Assembly (NCBI RefSeq): GCF_001945525.1
Contig: NZ_MPJW01000132.1
Span: 1 to 43,262, forward strand
Origin: Ileibacterium valens
Lineage (GTDB): Bacteria; Bacillota_I; Bacilli_A; Erysipelotrichales; Erysipelotrichaceae
Length of the DNA: 43,262 nt
Direction of reading: 5' to 3'
Part shown: positions 1 through 8,545 of the stretch, in pieces
How the letters are laid out: every line of letters starts with the position of its first letter
Numbering within the stretch: the stretch's first letter is position 1
The notes under the pieces: generated by a model
What the model was told of the DNA's origin: nothing
Databases searched by the model: none
The model's input: only the letters and a program-made list of their open reading frames with translations
Program-made: the position numbers and the translations under genes

Positions 1-110
1 TGATGTCTAATGGCCGATATTTTACCGACATCACCTGCGTTTCACCGCCCCCAGCTCTCTTTTAATATGCTCAAAATTGTACATCTTTTAATTACCCAAT
101 TTGTACATTT
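1..110. repeat. Possible insertion-sequence end: short inverted and direct repeats at the window edge
   Basis: Bases 1-7 (TGATGTC) are the reverse complement of bases 27-33 (GACATCA), so the first 33 bases form an inverted repeat. Two direct copies of TTGTACAT follow at 77-84 and 101-108, 24 bases apart. On the minus strand a 17-codon frame opens near base 84 and stops at once. Clustered repeats with the motif ATGGCCGATATT beside a truncated reading frame are what the end of an IS21-like element can look like. This is recollection of a pattern, not a match I can prove, and no transposase is visible. Confidence 0.25.
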
Positions 111-522
111 TCTGATTGACATTTACAAAGTTCAGTCGTTGATTACTTGTTTTAAGAAAAATGTTCGAGAACTCCAACGAAGTTTATAGTTTTTTTTGAA
201 TTCTGAATCAAAAATATTTGCGCGTTTTTAAACTGCATAATTTTAAAAGGATGTAATAGTTATTTGTTGAAAATAATCAAACTGACTCTGTTGTTCAATT
301 TTCGTACTTCGAGAAAATGAAAAACGATCAGATCCAGACTCTAAAGAAATTCCCCGAAAAAAAACAGCCCGATTCTCTGGAATGTAAGAAATGGGCTGTT
401 TTTGGAGATTATATGGATGTTTAAAAACAAATTGTGAATACTGAATATTATATAAATCCATTCGTTACGCAACCATTGCGAAAATGAGCGGCGGGAATTT
501 GTCACTTTTGTTTCAAAAAAAA
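111..522. other. Intergenic, no convincing gene
   Basis: This AT-rich stretch contains one clear hairpin (360-403, listed separately) and otherwise nothing I can assign. A 72-codon frame on the minus strand (243-461) reads straight through the hairpin, has low-complexity composition and no family resemblance, so I do not call it. Confidence 0.5.
360..403. terminator. Bidirectional intrinsic terminator-like hairpin
   Basis: The arms AAAAACAGCCC (360-370) and GGGCTGTTTTT (393-403) are perfect complements around a 22-base loop, with T runs on both strands. It lies downstream of the minus-strand lipoprotein gene that ends at 523 and could end its transcript. Confidence 0.6.
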
Positions 523-1758
523 TTAATAACCTTTCAGACAGTTCTGACAGGGGGAATATCCCTGGTTCTTTAAGGATTCAATCGAATCATTGACGGCCTG
601 TTTGTTTTTCTCTTTCATTTTGGAAACCGATTTACAGTTTGGAACATGGATTTTATGAGAATTTGTATTCAGGATATAGTCAGCTGCAGCTGGCTGGGAA
701 TTATTTGTCGTCTGATTATGATGGACTTCATCATGATGATCCTGCTGGTGTTCCTGGTGGTGATTGCCGGTCGATTGACTCGTATTCCCACTTTGATTCT
801 GGTAGATCGACTTGCTTCCAAGAGCATAAGGATCCGGCGCAGTCTGTTCTTTAAAAGTGATTGTATCTTCAGTCATTGTAAAGGTGATTTCACCTTGCTG
901 GTCGGTTCGGTAAATATCCAGGTTTCTGTCTTCAAAAGCCTTCACAGTTTCCATATGCGGATGGCCATAGGAGTTATCTTTACCGCAGCTGATGATTACA
1001 CTCTCTGGATCAACAGCATCAAGAAAAGCAGCACTCGACGAAGAGGATGATCCGTGATGACCAGCAACATATACATCACTTTTTAACTTGTTTCCAAAGG
1101 TTGAGACCATTTCCTGTTCAGAATCATATTCCGCATCTCCACTGATCAGCAAAGAAGAATCCCCGAGTTCAATCCGGATGGCTAGAGAATAATCATTATT
1201 TTCAGAATAGGAATGATTTTGCGGAGATAGAAAAGTGACTGTCGCCTCTTTAAATTCAAAGGTATCTTTTGGTTTTGGATGAATCAGTTCAATGTTTTGT
1301 TCAACAATTTCATTGTGAAATGAATTGCAGACTCTTGTATCACATGCATAGTCTGGAGCGTAAACCACATCGGTTGTCATCGTGTTCAAAGCACCAACCA
1401 GACCATTGAGATGATCGGCATCATAATGACTGACAATCATCTGATCGATTTCGCTGATTCCATTTTTCCTGAGCCAGCTGACAACATAACTTGAATAATC
1501 GCGGTCCCCGCCATCATACATAAGAACATCATCACCACTGATGGCTACTATTCCCAGACCCTGACCGACATCAAGAACATGGACTTCAATTTCCTGATCG
1601 GAAGATTTTGCGTTCTTCAGGACAGAAGGATCTGATTTAGCATTGACTGCGCTGCATCCCGTGATCATCAAGGCAGCAGAAATGAAGAGGGTTGTTTTAA
1701 ACCATTTTGATGCAGCAAAAGTAAAATTCTGATGTTTAGAAAGATTTTTTGTTCGCAT
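523..1758 (-). CDS. Secreted ComEC-like metallo-beta-lactamase-fold lipoprotein
   Basis: Predicted extracellular metallo-hydrolase of the free-standing ComEC/Rec2 type, anchored as a lipoprotein. The N-terminus has a hydrophobic segment ending in ITGC (lipobox cysteine near residue 35). The metal-binding motifs follow in order: HYDADH (about 111-116), SGDAE (about 206-210) and GHHGS (about 233-237). A His/Gln/Asn-rich linker precedes a C-terminal segment with HVPNC and CQNC cysteine pairs, an Ada-like metal-binding motif often found at the end of such proteins. I chose the ATG at 1758 because an AAGGG site lies just upstream; an in-frame ATG nine codons earlier (1785) has a GAGG only three bases away. 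Known relatives hydrolyse nucleic acid or phosphodiester substrates, but the substrate here is not shown. The gene stands alone. Confidence 0.85.
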   Translation of the reverse strand: MRTKNLSKHQNFTFAASKWFKTTLFISAALMITGCSAVNAKSDPSVLKNAKSSDQEIEVHVLDVGQGLGIVAISGDDVLMYDGGDRDYSSYVVSWLRKNGISEIDQMIVSHYDADHLNGLVGALNTMTTDVVYAPDYACDTRVCNSFHNEIVEQNIELIHPKPKDTFEFKEATVTFLSPQNHSYSENNDYSLAIRIELGDSSLLISGDAEYDSEQEMVSTFGNKLKSDVYVAGHHGSSSSSSAAFLDAVDPESVIISCGKDNSYGHPHMETVKAFEDRNLDIYRTDQQGEITFTMTEDTITFKEQTAPDPYALGSKSIYQNQSGNTSQSTGNHHQEHQQDHHDEVHHNQTTNNSQPAAADYILNTNSHKIHVPNCKSVSKMKEKNKQAVNDSIESLKNQGYSPCQNCLKGY

Positions 1759-1883
1759 ATTTTTCCCTTCTTTTTCCTTTTTCATCTGCCTCTATCATAA
1801 TCGACAATGAAACATTATCGATGACAGATTTAATGATTTATGGAAAATGTTCGATAAACCGCTGGATTTAGATGGATAAAGAT

Positions 1884-1911
1884 TTGAAAAGAGGATTTTC
1901 ATGGCTATAAT
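1884..1911 (+). promoter_or_regulatory. Promoter of the valS T-box transcript
   Basis: TTGAAA (1884-1889) and TATAAT (1906-1911) are separated by 16 bases and sit directly before the T-box leader. This is a near-consensus vegetative promoter. Confidence 0.65.
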
Positions 1912-1920
1912 GGTAAAAAA

Positions 1921-2265
1921 TGCGATGAACGGGAGGAGTATCTGATCTCCGGCACTACAGAGAGCTTTCAAAAGGTGAAAGAAGGCAGAAGGAATCAGAG
2001 AAGGTAGCCCGGGAGCTCAAAATGTGAACAAGAAGATTTGATATTTTTCCTGATGGAAAAATAAACTGACTTTATTAGCGTTTTGCGCAGGGACAGCGTT
2101 ATGTCAAAGAGGCAAAAGCCAGGAAGGATACGGATTCAATTGATATTCATTTTCATTTCGCAATGAATTGAAGAGGAATGGACAAAACTTCCTGAAGAAA
2201 TGGGGCTTTTGTAACGAAGGTGGTACCGCGAACTCAGTTCGTCCTTTGGACCGCTCTTTTTTTTT
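1921..2265 (+). promoter_or_regulatory. T-box leader (valine) controlling valS
   Basis: A tRNA-sensing transcription-attenuation leader. The T-box sequence AAGGTGGTACCGCG (2217-2230) is followed by short hairpins (CGAAC/GTTCG and GTCC/GGAC) and a run of nine T (from about 2257), which form the terminator. Upstream lies a Stem I region with the AGAGAGC element (about 1950) and a GGTGAAAG-like distal part. GTA at 2004-2006, just before a CCGGGAG strand that can pair with CTCCGG at about 1947-1952, is the likely specifier codon. GUA is a valine codon, which agrees with the downstream gene. Uncharged tRNA-Val should favour the antiterminator and allow valS transcription. The T-box core is seen directly; the specifier assignment is inferred from position. 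Confidence 0.9.
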
Positions 2266-2314
2266 GCCTGTTTTTGCTCAAGATTCATCGCATAAATCAG
2301 AAAGGAACAGAAAC

Positions 2315-4933
2315 ATGAGTGAACTTTCAAAAAAGTATGATCACCATTTAGTTGAAAATCCAGAAACCTACCAGAACTGGATCGAAAAAGGATATTTCAC
2401 GGCTGGCGATCAGTCAAAAATTCCATATTCAATCGTTATTCCACCTCCAAACGTAACTGGCAAACTGCACCTGGGCCATGCTCTTGATACCGCCATGCAG
2501 GATATTTTATCCCGCTATAAAAGAGCCCAGGGATTTGACGTTCTCTGGCTTTCCGGTATGGATCATGCAGGTATTGCGACTCAGGCAAAAGTTGATGCCA
2601 GACTGCAGTCAGAAGGAATTTCCCGCTATGATATTGGCCGTGAAAAATTTCTGGAACGCGCCTGGGAGTGGAAAGAAGAATACGCTTCTCATATTCGTGA
2701 ACAGTGGGCTAAACTTGGACTTTCACTAGATTATTCAAGAGAGCGTTTTACTCTCGATGACGGACTCAATGATGCCGTACTGACTACCTTTGTGAATCTC
2801 TACAACGAAGGCTTGATTTATCAGGGAGAGCGAATTATTAACTGGGATCCACAGGCCAGAACCGCGCTTTCAAACATTGAAGTGATTCATGAAGAAACGC
2901 CAGGCAAAATGTACTACTTCAAATATCCTGTTCAGGAAACCGGAGATGAGCTGATTATTGCCACAACAAGACCTGAGACTATGTTTGCCGACCAGGCAGT
3001 ATTTGTTCATCCGGATGATGAACGTTATAAAAAGTATGTTGGTCTGCATGTCCTGAATCCGGTAAACAATGAAGCTCTGCCAATTATGGCCGATGATTAC
3101 ATTGATCTTGATTTTGGAACAGCAGTGATGAAATGTACTCCAGCTCACGATCCAAATGACTTTAATCTGGCTAAAAAATACAATCTGAAGATGCCGGTTT
3201 GTATGAATCCAGATGGAACGATGAACGAACTGGCTGGAAAATACAAAGATATGGATCGCTTCGAATGTCGAAAAGCGGTAGTCGCTGATCTCGATGCCAA
3301 TGGAATGGTTGATCATATCGAAGATCATCCGCATATGGTTGGTCATTCAGAACGAACAGGAGTGATTGTTGAGCCTTATCTTTCCAAGCAGTGGTTCGTT
3401 CGAATGAAACCATTAGCAGATGCGGTATTGGAAGCTCAGAAAGGGGATCAGAAGATCGACTTCATCCCACCTCGCTTTTCAAGAACATTTGAACAGTGGC
3501 TCGAAAATATTGAAGACTGGTGTATTTCCAGACAGTTATGGTGGGGTCATCGAATTCCAGCCTGGTTCCATAAGGAAACAGGAGAAATTTATGTCGGCAA
3601 ACTGGCACCAGAAGACATTGAAAACTGGAAGCAGGATGAAGATGTGCTTGATACCTGGTTCTCGAGCGGATTATGGCCTTTTGCCACAATGGGCTGGCCA
3701 GAAGAAACAGATGATTATCAGCGTTACTATCCAACCGATGTCTTAGTCACCGGCTATGACATCATCTTCTTCTGGGTGGCACGTATGGCTTTCCAGGCGC
3801 GTTTTGATACGAATAACCGTCCGTTCAAGGAAGTCTTAATTCATGGACTGATCCGTGATCCGCAGGGAAGAAAGATGTCCAAGTCGCTAGGAAATGGAAT
3901 TGATCCGATGGATGTTATTGAAGAAAAAGGGGCGGATGCCCTACGCTTCTTCCTGACGACAAACTCAACTCCGGGTCAGGATTTCCGCTATGATCCTTCA
4001 AAAGTTGATGCCGCATGGAACTTTATTAACAAGATCTGGAACGCCTCCCGTTATGTGCAGATGCAGATTGGCGAAGAGCTGCCGCAGCTTGATCTTGATG
4101 CCCTGCAGGATGCAGATCTTTGGATCCTCTCCCGTCTGAACGAAACGATTGAAAGTGCAACTCAGAATCTGGATCGTTATGAGTTAGCTATTGCAGCCAA
4201 TGAAGTTCTTCACTTTGCCTGGGATGATTTCTGCTCCTGGTATATTGAACTTTCTAAAGCGGCATTAAACAGTAAAGATGAAAAGACAGCAGAAAATACG
4301 AAAGCGGTTCTGGCTTATGTTTTAAAACAGATTCTGATTCTGCTTTCACCGTACATGCCATTTGTAACCGAGCACATTTATCAGAATCTTCCTTATGAAA
4401 AGGAAAGCATTCAGCTAGAAAGCTGGCCTGCTGTTATGGAACTGCCTTCTTCTGAGACAACTGTTGAAAATATGACCATTCTGATCTCAGCAATTGAAGC
4501 CATTCGAGAAATAAAACGTCAGTATAATCTGAAGCCAAAAGAAATCATTGAAGTGCGGATTGAGGATGAAAATGGAAGTCCAAGAATCTTCCCGAAGACC
4601 ATTGCCGACCTTTTGGAAGGAATGGCAAAAGTGCATCTGAATGAAGAACTGAGCGGTGATCTGTTAAGCCGAAACATTCATAAAGGGCTCATTCGAACTG
4701 AAATGTCTTCTCTGATCAATCTTGATGAAGAAAAAGCCAAACTTGAAAAACTGATCGAAAAGCTTGAAAAAGAAGTTGCACGTTCTGAAAAGATGCTTTC
4801 CAATCCTGGATTTACTTCCAAGGCTCCAGCTGCCAAGATTGAAGCTGAAGAAACAAAACTCAAAAACAACCAGGAACAGTTAGCACTTTCGGTTAAACAA
4901 CTTGAAGAGCTGATCGCAAAGATGCAAGGTTAA
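2315..4933 (+). CDS. valS: Valyl-tRNA synthetase
   Basis: Charges tRNA-Val with valine in the cytoplasm (class Ia synthetase). The class I signature appears as PPPNVTGKLHLGHA (about residues 43-56) and the second signature as KMSKS (about 520-524). The editing (CP1) domain lies between them, and the C-terminus is the charged coiled coil typical of ValRS that contacts tRNA. At 872 residues it has the usual length for Firmicutes. The start is the ATG at 2315 preceded by AAAGGA (2301-2306); a longer upstream reading is only read-through of the T-box leader. Expression is controlled by the valine T-box immediately upstream. No obvious terminator directly follows. Confidence 0.98.
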   Translation: MSELSKKYDHHLVENPETYQNWIEKGYFTAGDQSKIPYSIVIPPPNVTGKLHLGHALDTAMQDILSRYKRAQGFDVLWLSGMDHAGIATQAKVDARLQSEGISRYDIGREKFLERAWEWKEEYASHIREQWAKLGLSLDYSRERFTLDDGLNDAVLTTFVNLYNEGLIYQGERIINWDPQARTALSNIEVIHEETPGKMYYFKYPVQETGDELIIATTRPETMFADQAVFVHPDDERYKKYVGLHVLNPVNNEALPIMADDYIDLDFGTAVMKCTPAHDPNDFNLAKKYNLKMPVCMNPDGTMNELAGKYKDMDRFECRKAVVADLDANGMVDHIEDHPHMVGHSERTGVIVEPYLSKQWFVRMKPLADAVLEAQKGDQKIDFIPPRFSRTFEQWLENIEDWCISRQLWWGHRIPAWFHKETGEIYVGKLAPEDIENWKQDEDVLDTWFSSGLWPFATMGWPEETDDYQRYYPTDVLVTGYDIIFFWVARMAFQARFDTNNRPFKEVLIHGLIRDPQGRKMSKSLGNGIDPMDVIEEKGADALRFFLTTNSTPGQDFRYDPSKVDAAWNFINKIWNASRYVQMQIGEELPQLDLDALQDADLWILSRLNETIESATQNLDRYELAIAANEVLHFAWDDFCSWYIELSKAALNSKDEKTAENTKAVLAYVLKQILILLSPYMPFVTEHIYQNLPYEKESIQLESWPAVMELPSSETTVENMTILISAIEAIREIKRQYNLKPKEIIEVRIEDENGSPRIFPKTIADLLEGMAKVHLNEELSGDLLSRNIHKGLIRTEMSSLINLDEEKAKLEKLIEKLEKEVARSEKMLSNPGFTSKAPAAKIEAEETKLKNNQEQLALSVKQLEELIAKMQG

Positions 4934-5018
4934 TCCTGGTTTGGACCGCAGCTGAGAGATTGATAATCAATAGCATGGATTCAAATTCAAAATGACATTT
5001 TACCTAAAGTCTTTGAAT

Positions 5019-5047
5019 CTGACTTTTTAGAAAAAGTGCTTTAAAAT
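5019..5047 (+). promoter_or_regulatory. Possible promoter giving a leaderless transcript
   Basis: CTGACT (5019-5024) and TAAAAT (5042-5047) are 17 bases apart. The -10 ends only six bases before the ATG at 5054, and no Shine-Dalgarno site is visible, so transcription could begin at or near the start codon. This is inference from spacing only. Confidence 0.3.
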
Positions 5048-5053
5048 GGGCCT

Positions 5054-5386
5054 ATGAAAACAGTCCATATTGATGCGAAACGCATTATGCAAAGCGATCA
5101 TCCTTTTGAAGCGTTATGTGCTTTGTTCAACCTGAAGAGCCGATCATTTGACGAATTCAAAACTCATCTGATGCTCGATCACGAACCCATTATTGCGGAA
5201 GTGGCCAACTGTCCAGTCCGGAACAAAACCTGGGAACAGCTCTCGGACCTTCTTGAAGGCATTCAGCAGCATTCCAATACCTTTTATCTGATCTGGGGTA
5301 CTCAGGATGATATGGTCAATCCCGATGCGGTTGATCCTGAACATGAACTTGAAAATCCTTCCTGGGCACTTCCAGCTCAGTCATAA
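5054..5386 (+). CDS. Hypothetical protein, 110 residues
   Basis: I do not recognise the family. The product is small, acidic and soluble, with no signal peptide or membrane segment and a proline- and acid-rich tail. The predicted pattern is a beta strand (KTVHID), helices, and a strand near residues 76-80 (FYLIW). This order, and the size, faintly recall barstar-like proteins, but the barstar signature (YGxNLDALWD-like) is absent. It may be leaderless (see the promoter just upstream) and ends 28 bases before a strong terminator, so it is probably a single-gene unit. The open frame, the separate promoter-like site and the terminator make it a plausible real gene. Confidence 0.6.
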   Translation: MKTVHIDAKRIMQSDHPFEALCALFNLKSRSFDEFKTHLMLDHEPIIAEVANCPVRNKTWEQLSDLLEGIQQHSNTFYLIWGTQDDMVNPDAVDPEHELENPSWALPAQS

Positions 5387-5413
5387 CAGCAATAAAGCAA
5401 TAATATATATTCT

Positions 5414-5456
5414 TAAGCCATTTTGCGGTTAATCGATATTTGCAGAATGGCTTTTT
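5414..5456 (+). terminator. Intrinsic terminator after the 110-residue gene
   Basis: Arms AAGCCATTTTGC (5414-5425) and GCAGAATGGC plus following T (5441-5452) pair with one mismatch and are followed by six T. Confidence 0.85.
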
Positions 5457-5514
5457 TCGTTCGTCATCTAAAAACCTCAAAAAAACAATATGAATTGGTT
5501 GTAATACGCTGAAT

Positions 5515-5543
5515 TTGCATTCAAAAAAAGACTATTCTAAGAT
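5515..5543 (+). promoter_or_regulatory. Possible promoter of the thrE-type operon
   Basis: TTGCAT (5515-5520) and TAAGAT (5538-5543) are 17 bases apart, about 95 bases before the first exporter gene. The match to consensus is moderate. Confidence 0.35.
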
Positions 5544-5636
5544 TTGAAGAATAACCGGATTCTGTTGGAAATCGCTAAGACATAGATATCCAACCAAAAT
5601 AATCAATGAATCTGAAACGACCTGGAGGAAAGAGAA

Positions 5637-6440
5637 ATGAAAGAATCGACAACCGGAATTCAACCGGTTTTTGAAGCCAGGAGGCCAATAAAATCAGAGG
5701 CAATCAAAATCGCTGAAACCATTATTCAGGCAGGCAGCATGCTTCTGACTGCTGGAGCAGAAGTCTATCGCGTTGAAGAGACGATGCAAAGAATGGGACT
5801 ATCTATTGAAGGTGTCAAAGAATGCAATCCATATGTTTCGGCAACTGGAATTATGTGTACAGTCTGTACAGAAGATGAAATGGCTACCAAAGTAGCAAGG
5901 ATTTATTCCTCAGAACGAAATATCAGTATTATTAATGCCATTAACTCGTTAAGCCGAAAGTGTGTTCATGACCATTTGAATGTCCTTGAGATTGATCGTG
6001 AATTAAATCAGATTAAGCATATACCGGTTTATCATGCGCAGATGAAGTCTTTGTTTGGCGCGATTGGAGCTGGTGGTTTTGCGGTCTTCTTTTATGGGAG
6101 ACTGATGGATGTAGCGGCTTCATTTGTGATTGGCTGGGTTATTCGCGAATGTGGATTGTATTTTGAAAAAATTCGGCTCAATCCGTTTTTAATCATTATT
6201 GTGCAGTCTTTTGTGGCAGCGATTATAGCTCGCATTTCTCATTATCTTTCCATGGATTGTGATGTGAATACAATTATCATATCTACACTGATGCTCCTGG
6301 TTCCAGGGCTTTCCATAACCAATGGAATTCGAGATACAATGATGGGCGATTATTTATCCGGCCTGGTTCGATTTACTGAGTCATTTGTGATTGCCGCTTC
6401 GATTGCAATAGGAGCAGGGTTAGGTATCTATGCGTTCTGA
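5637..6440 (+). CDS. ThrE-type exporter subunit, N-terminal half (DUF1212 family)
   Basis: Membrane protein of the threonine/serine exporter family (ThrE_1/YjjP type). The N-terminal cytoplasmic part carries the characteristic GAEVYRVEETMQRMG stretch (about residues 41-55) and the ATGIMCT motif. It is followed by about five hydrophobic segments from residue 140 onwards, ending in AIGAGLGIYAF. In many Firmicutes ThrE is split into this protein and a smaller partner (ThrE_2), and exactly such a gene follows 77 bases downstream, so the two probably form one transporter. The ATG at 5637 has a strong GGAGGAAAG site. The exported substrate is inferred from the family (threonine, serine or other small metabolites). 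Confidence 0.9.
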   Translation: MKESTTGIQPVFEARRPIKSEAIKIAETIIQAGSMLLTAGAEVYRVEETMQRMGLSIEGVKECNPYVSATGIMCTVCTEDEMATKVARIYSSERNISIINAINSLSRKCVHDHLNVLEIDRELNQIKHIPVYHAQMKSLFGAIGAGGFAVFFYGRLMDVAASFVIGWVIRECGLYFEKIRLNPFLIIIVQSFVAAIIARISHYLSMDCDVNTIIISTLMLLVPGLSITNGIRDTMMGDYLSGLVRFTESFVIAASIAIGAGLGIYAF

Positions 6441-6517
6441 TTTTTTACTTCAATTTCATCGTGCGAAACTTAACCTGATCGAATTGTCCGCAAGTGGAAA
6501 TAGAGGAGGCTATACTT

Positions 6518-7147
6518 ATGCTTCTTGAAATCTTTTTAAGGGGTTTTATCGGTGCAGGACTTGCCTCATTAGGGTTTGCGGTATTGTTTAATGTCCGGAA
6601 TTATTATGTCTGGTATGCCGCATTTGCGGGTGGAGTGGGTGGTTTTGTCTATCTGATCTGCTCAAAGATGTTAAACATGGATGCAGCGGTTTCAAATTTT
6701 CTGGGAGCCATCGCGCTGACGATCTGTGCAGAAATCATGGCCCGAAAACTCAAAATCACAGTAACTACGATTTTAGCCTGTGCATTGATTCCACTGGTTC
6801 CAGGAGGAGATGCGTATCGCTTTATGACCGCATTTATCGATGGCGATATTTATAAAGGGCTGTCTTATGCGTTATCGACTTTTACTATTGCTGGCATGAT
6901 CTGTCTGGGAACCTTAATTGTTTCGGCTCTGACCCGTTTTTTCTTCTTTACAAGAGGGAAGATGGAAAAAGCAGTCAGCAGTGCAAAAACCAAAACTGAA
7001 TCAGTAAAATCTTCAATCTATGCAAAGGCACCTAAGCGGGACAAATCAAAGTCCTGTCTGGATTCGAATTCATTCTCAAATCAAGGAAAAATCACTAAAC
7101 AGAATCTCACAAAAAAACAGTCAAAAAACAGCTCAGACTCCGATTGA
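6518..7147 (+). CDS. ThrE-type exporter subunit, C-terminal half (DUF3815 family)
   Basis: Second half of the split threonine/serine exporter. It has four to five membrane segments in the first 150 residues, with the LVPGGDAYRFM motif near residue 90 that marks the ThrE_2 family. The start is the ATG at 6518, nine bases after GGAGG (6504-6509); a GTG at 6494 would place the ribosome site inside the gene. An unusual hydrophilic tail of about 60 residues, rich in Lys, Ser, Thr and Asn, follows the last membrane segment; most relatives stop near residue 150. The last codons overlap the left arm of the terminator, which is the only reason to suspect the tail's reading frame; it still reads open to the stop. 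Confidence 0.88.
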   Translation: MLLEIFLRGFIGAGLASLGFAVLFNVRNYYVWYAAFAGGVGGFVYLICSKMLNMDAAVSNFLGAIALTICAEIMARKLKITVTTILACALIPLVPGGDAYRFMTAFIDGDIYKGLSYALSTFTIAGMICLGTLIVSALTRFFFFTRGKMEKAVSSAKTKTESVKSSIYAKAPKRDKSKSCLDSNSFSNQGKITKQNLTKKQSKNSSDSD

Positions 7148-7169
7148 AAAGTCTGAGCATTTTTTGACT
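7119..7169. terminator. Bidirectional terminator shared by converging transporter genes
   Basis: Arms GCTCAGACT (7131-7139) and AGTCTGAGC (7150-7158) are perfect complements. They are extended outward by AGTCAAAAAA and TTTTTTGACT, so both strands get a T run. The left half lies inside the 3' end of the exporter gene and the stop codon is in the loop. On the minus strand it serves the YkvI-like gene that ends at 7229. Confidence 0.9.
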
Positions 7170-7228
7170 TTTTTGAATATTGAACCACCATATTGAATAT
7201 TCAGTCCAAAAATGAATTTGAATTTGAT

Positions 7229-8545
7229 TTAAGCAGATTCAAAGGATGAAGTTTCTTGAACTGGCAGTTCAGATTTAAGGTAATTCATAATAGCTTTTGG
7301 ATGCTTGAGCTGCTCTTCAAGCTGTCTGCCATAATCTTTGATATTGCTTACAAGTTTTTCAGAAGGCGAAGCCGACAGTTTCTTCAATTTTTCAAGCTTC
7401 TTCTGATCAACGGCTGTGTAATATTCGGGCATATATTTTTTCTTTGCGAAAAGATGAACCATTGAACGTCGAATATATTTTTCCTGGACCACCCGTTTTT
7501 GATTGAGTAACCACGCACCTGCGATAATCAGGACCATAATCATTCCTAACCATCCAAGAATTGGATACAGATTTGAGATCAGATCCTTAAATCCGCCAAA
7601 ACTTGCAGCATAACCTGAGGCAACCAGAATGATCATCCAGATTCTGGTTTTTCTGGTATTGCCCTTTGCAAAACGAGAAGCATCCGCATAGAACAGTGAA
7701 AAAGCTGTGTTAAAAATCAAAGCAAATATAACCAGTGCATAGAAACCGGAAAGTACTGGAGATATTTTTGCAACAAGGGATAGCATTGGCATTTCAGCTT
7801 CCTTAATTGAAATTATGTTGGCAAACATGGAAAAGGCAGCACCCATAATGACAAGACCAATCATTGAACCGCCAAGTAATCCAGCTTTTTTTGCGGTATC
7901 AATCCGGAGAATTGATCCGCCCAGAACAAATGCCATTGATACACCTGTAAGCATACAGAGCGAAAAGTAATTGATCACAGATAGAAAAATGTTTGGCATT
8001 GGCGATGCGAGCGTTGATGCAGTGGCTGAAAGAGTTGAGAAATCAAAGTCGAAATGCATCAGGGATACGCAAGAAATCAGTGCGATCATAACGATAACGA
8101 TTGGAGTGAAGATTCCAAGAATTCCGGTAATTTTTTCGAAATCAAGAAAGGAAACCAGAATGATTAACGCACAACAGATGAGTGCTCCCATCCAGGTTGG
8201 AATATGAAACTGCTGCTGCAGATTGCTTCCTGCACCGGCAATCATAACAAAACCGATAATAAAGTTTGCCGCGATCAGAATGGCATCAATGATGCGGGTG
8301 ATCCACGGGCTGGTGATATGTGAGAAGACTTCCTGGTGACTTTGTGCACCAAAACAGGAGCCTAAGCTAAGAATGATTTTTCCAAAGATAATGTTCAGAA
8401 CTCCAAGTACTGCTGCACCAATTAATCCAGGCGTTCCGAAACTTAAAAAGTATTGGAGGATATCCTGTCCGCTTGACAGGCCGGCTCCAACAATAACCCC
8501 TACATACGCGAATGCGATTTTAAAAATTTCTTTTCTATTACTCAA
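7229..8545 (-). CDS. YkvI-type membrane transporter
   Basis: Integral membrane protein resembling B. subtilis YkvI (an uncharacterised APC/LeuT-like transporter family). About eleven hydrophobic segments follow a first helix with the pattern FAYVGVIVGAGLSSGQDILQYF, which is the family's conserved unwound first helix. A hydrophilic C-terminal tail of about 90 residues rich in Lys follows the last membrane segment. I chose a TTG start at 8545 because AAAGGAGGAG lies just upstream; the frame stays open 66 codons further upstream to 8743, but that extension is hydrophilic, lacks a ribosome site and would displace the conserved N-terminus. Product length is 438 residues. The substrate is unknown. 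It converges with the exporter operon. Confidence 0.85.
   Translation of the reverse strand: MSNRKEIFKIAFAYVGVIVGAGLSSGQDILQYFLSFGTPGLIGAAVLGVLNIIFGKIILSLGSCFGAQSHQEVFSHITSPWITRIIDAILIAANFIIGFVMIAGAGSNLQQQFHIPTWMGALICCALIILVSFLDFEKITGILGIFTPIVIVMIALISCVSLMHFDFDFSTLSATASTLASPMPNIFLSVINYFSLCMLTGVSMAFVLGGSILRIDTAKKAGLLGGSMIGLVIMGAAFSMFANIISIKEAEMPMLSLVAKISPVLSGFYALVIFALIFNTAFSLFYADASRFAKGNTRKTRIWMIILVASGYAASFGGFKDLISNLYPILGWLGMIMVLIIAGAWLLNQKRVVQEKYIRRSMVHLFAKKKYMPEYYTAVDQKKLEKLKKLSASPSEKLVSNIKDYGRQLEEQLKHPKAIMNYLKSELPVQETSSFESA

Noticed and set aside
243-461. Minus-strand frame of 72 codons
   Set aside because: It reads through a terminator-like hairpin, and its composition is not protein-like.
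646-1050. Open plus-strand frame of 134 codons opposite the ComEC-like gene
   Set aside because: It is antisense to a gene with clear catalytic motifs, has no ribosome site and no recognised family.
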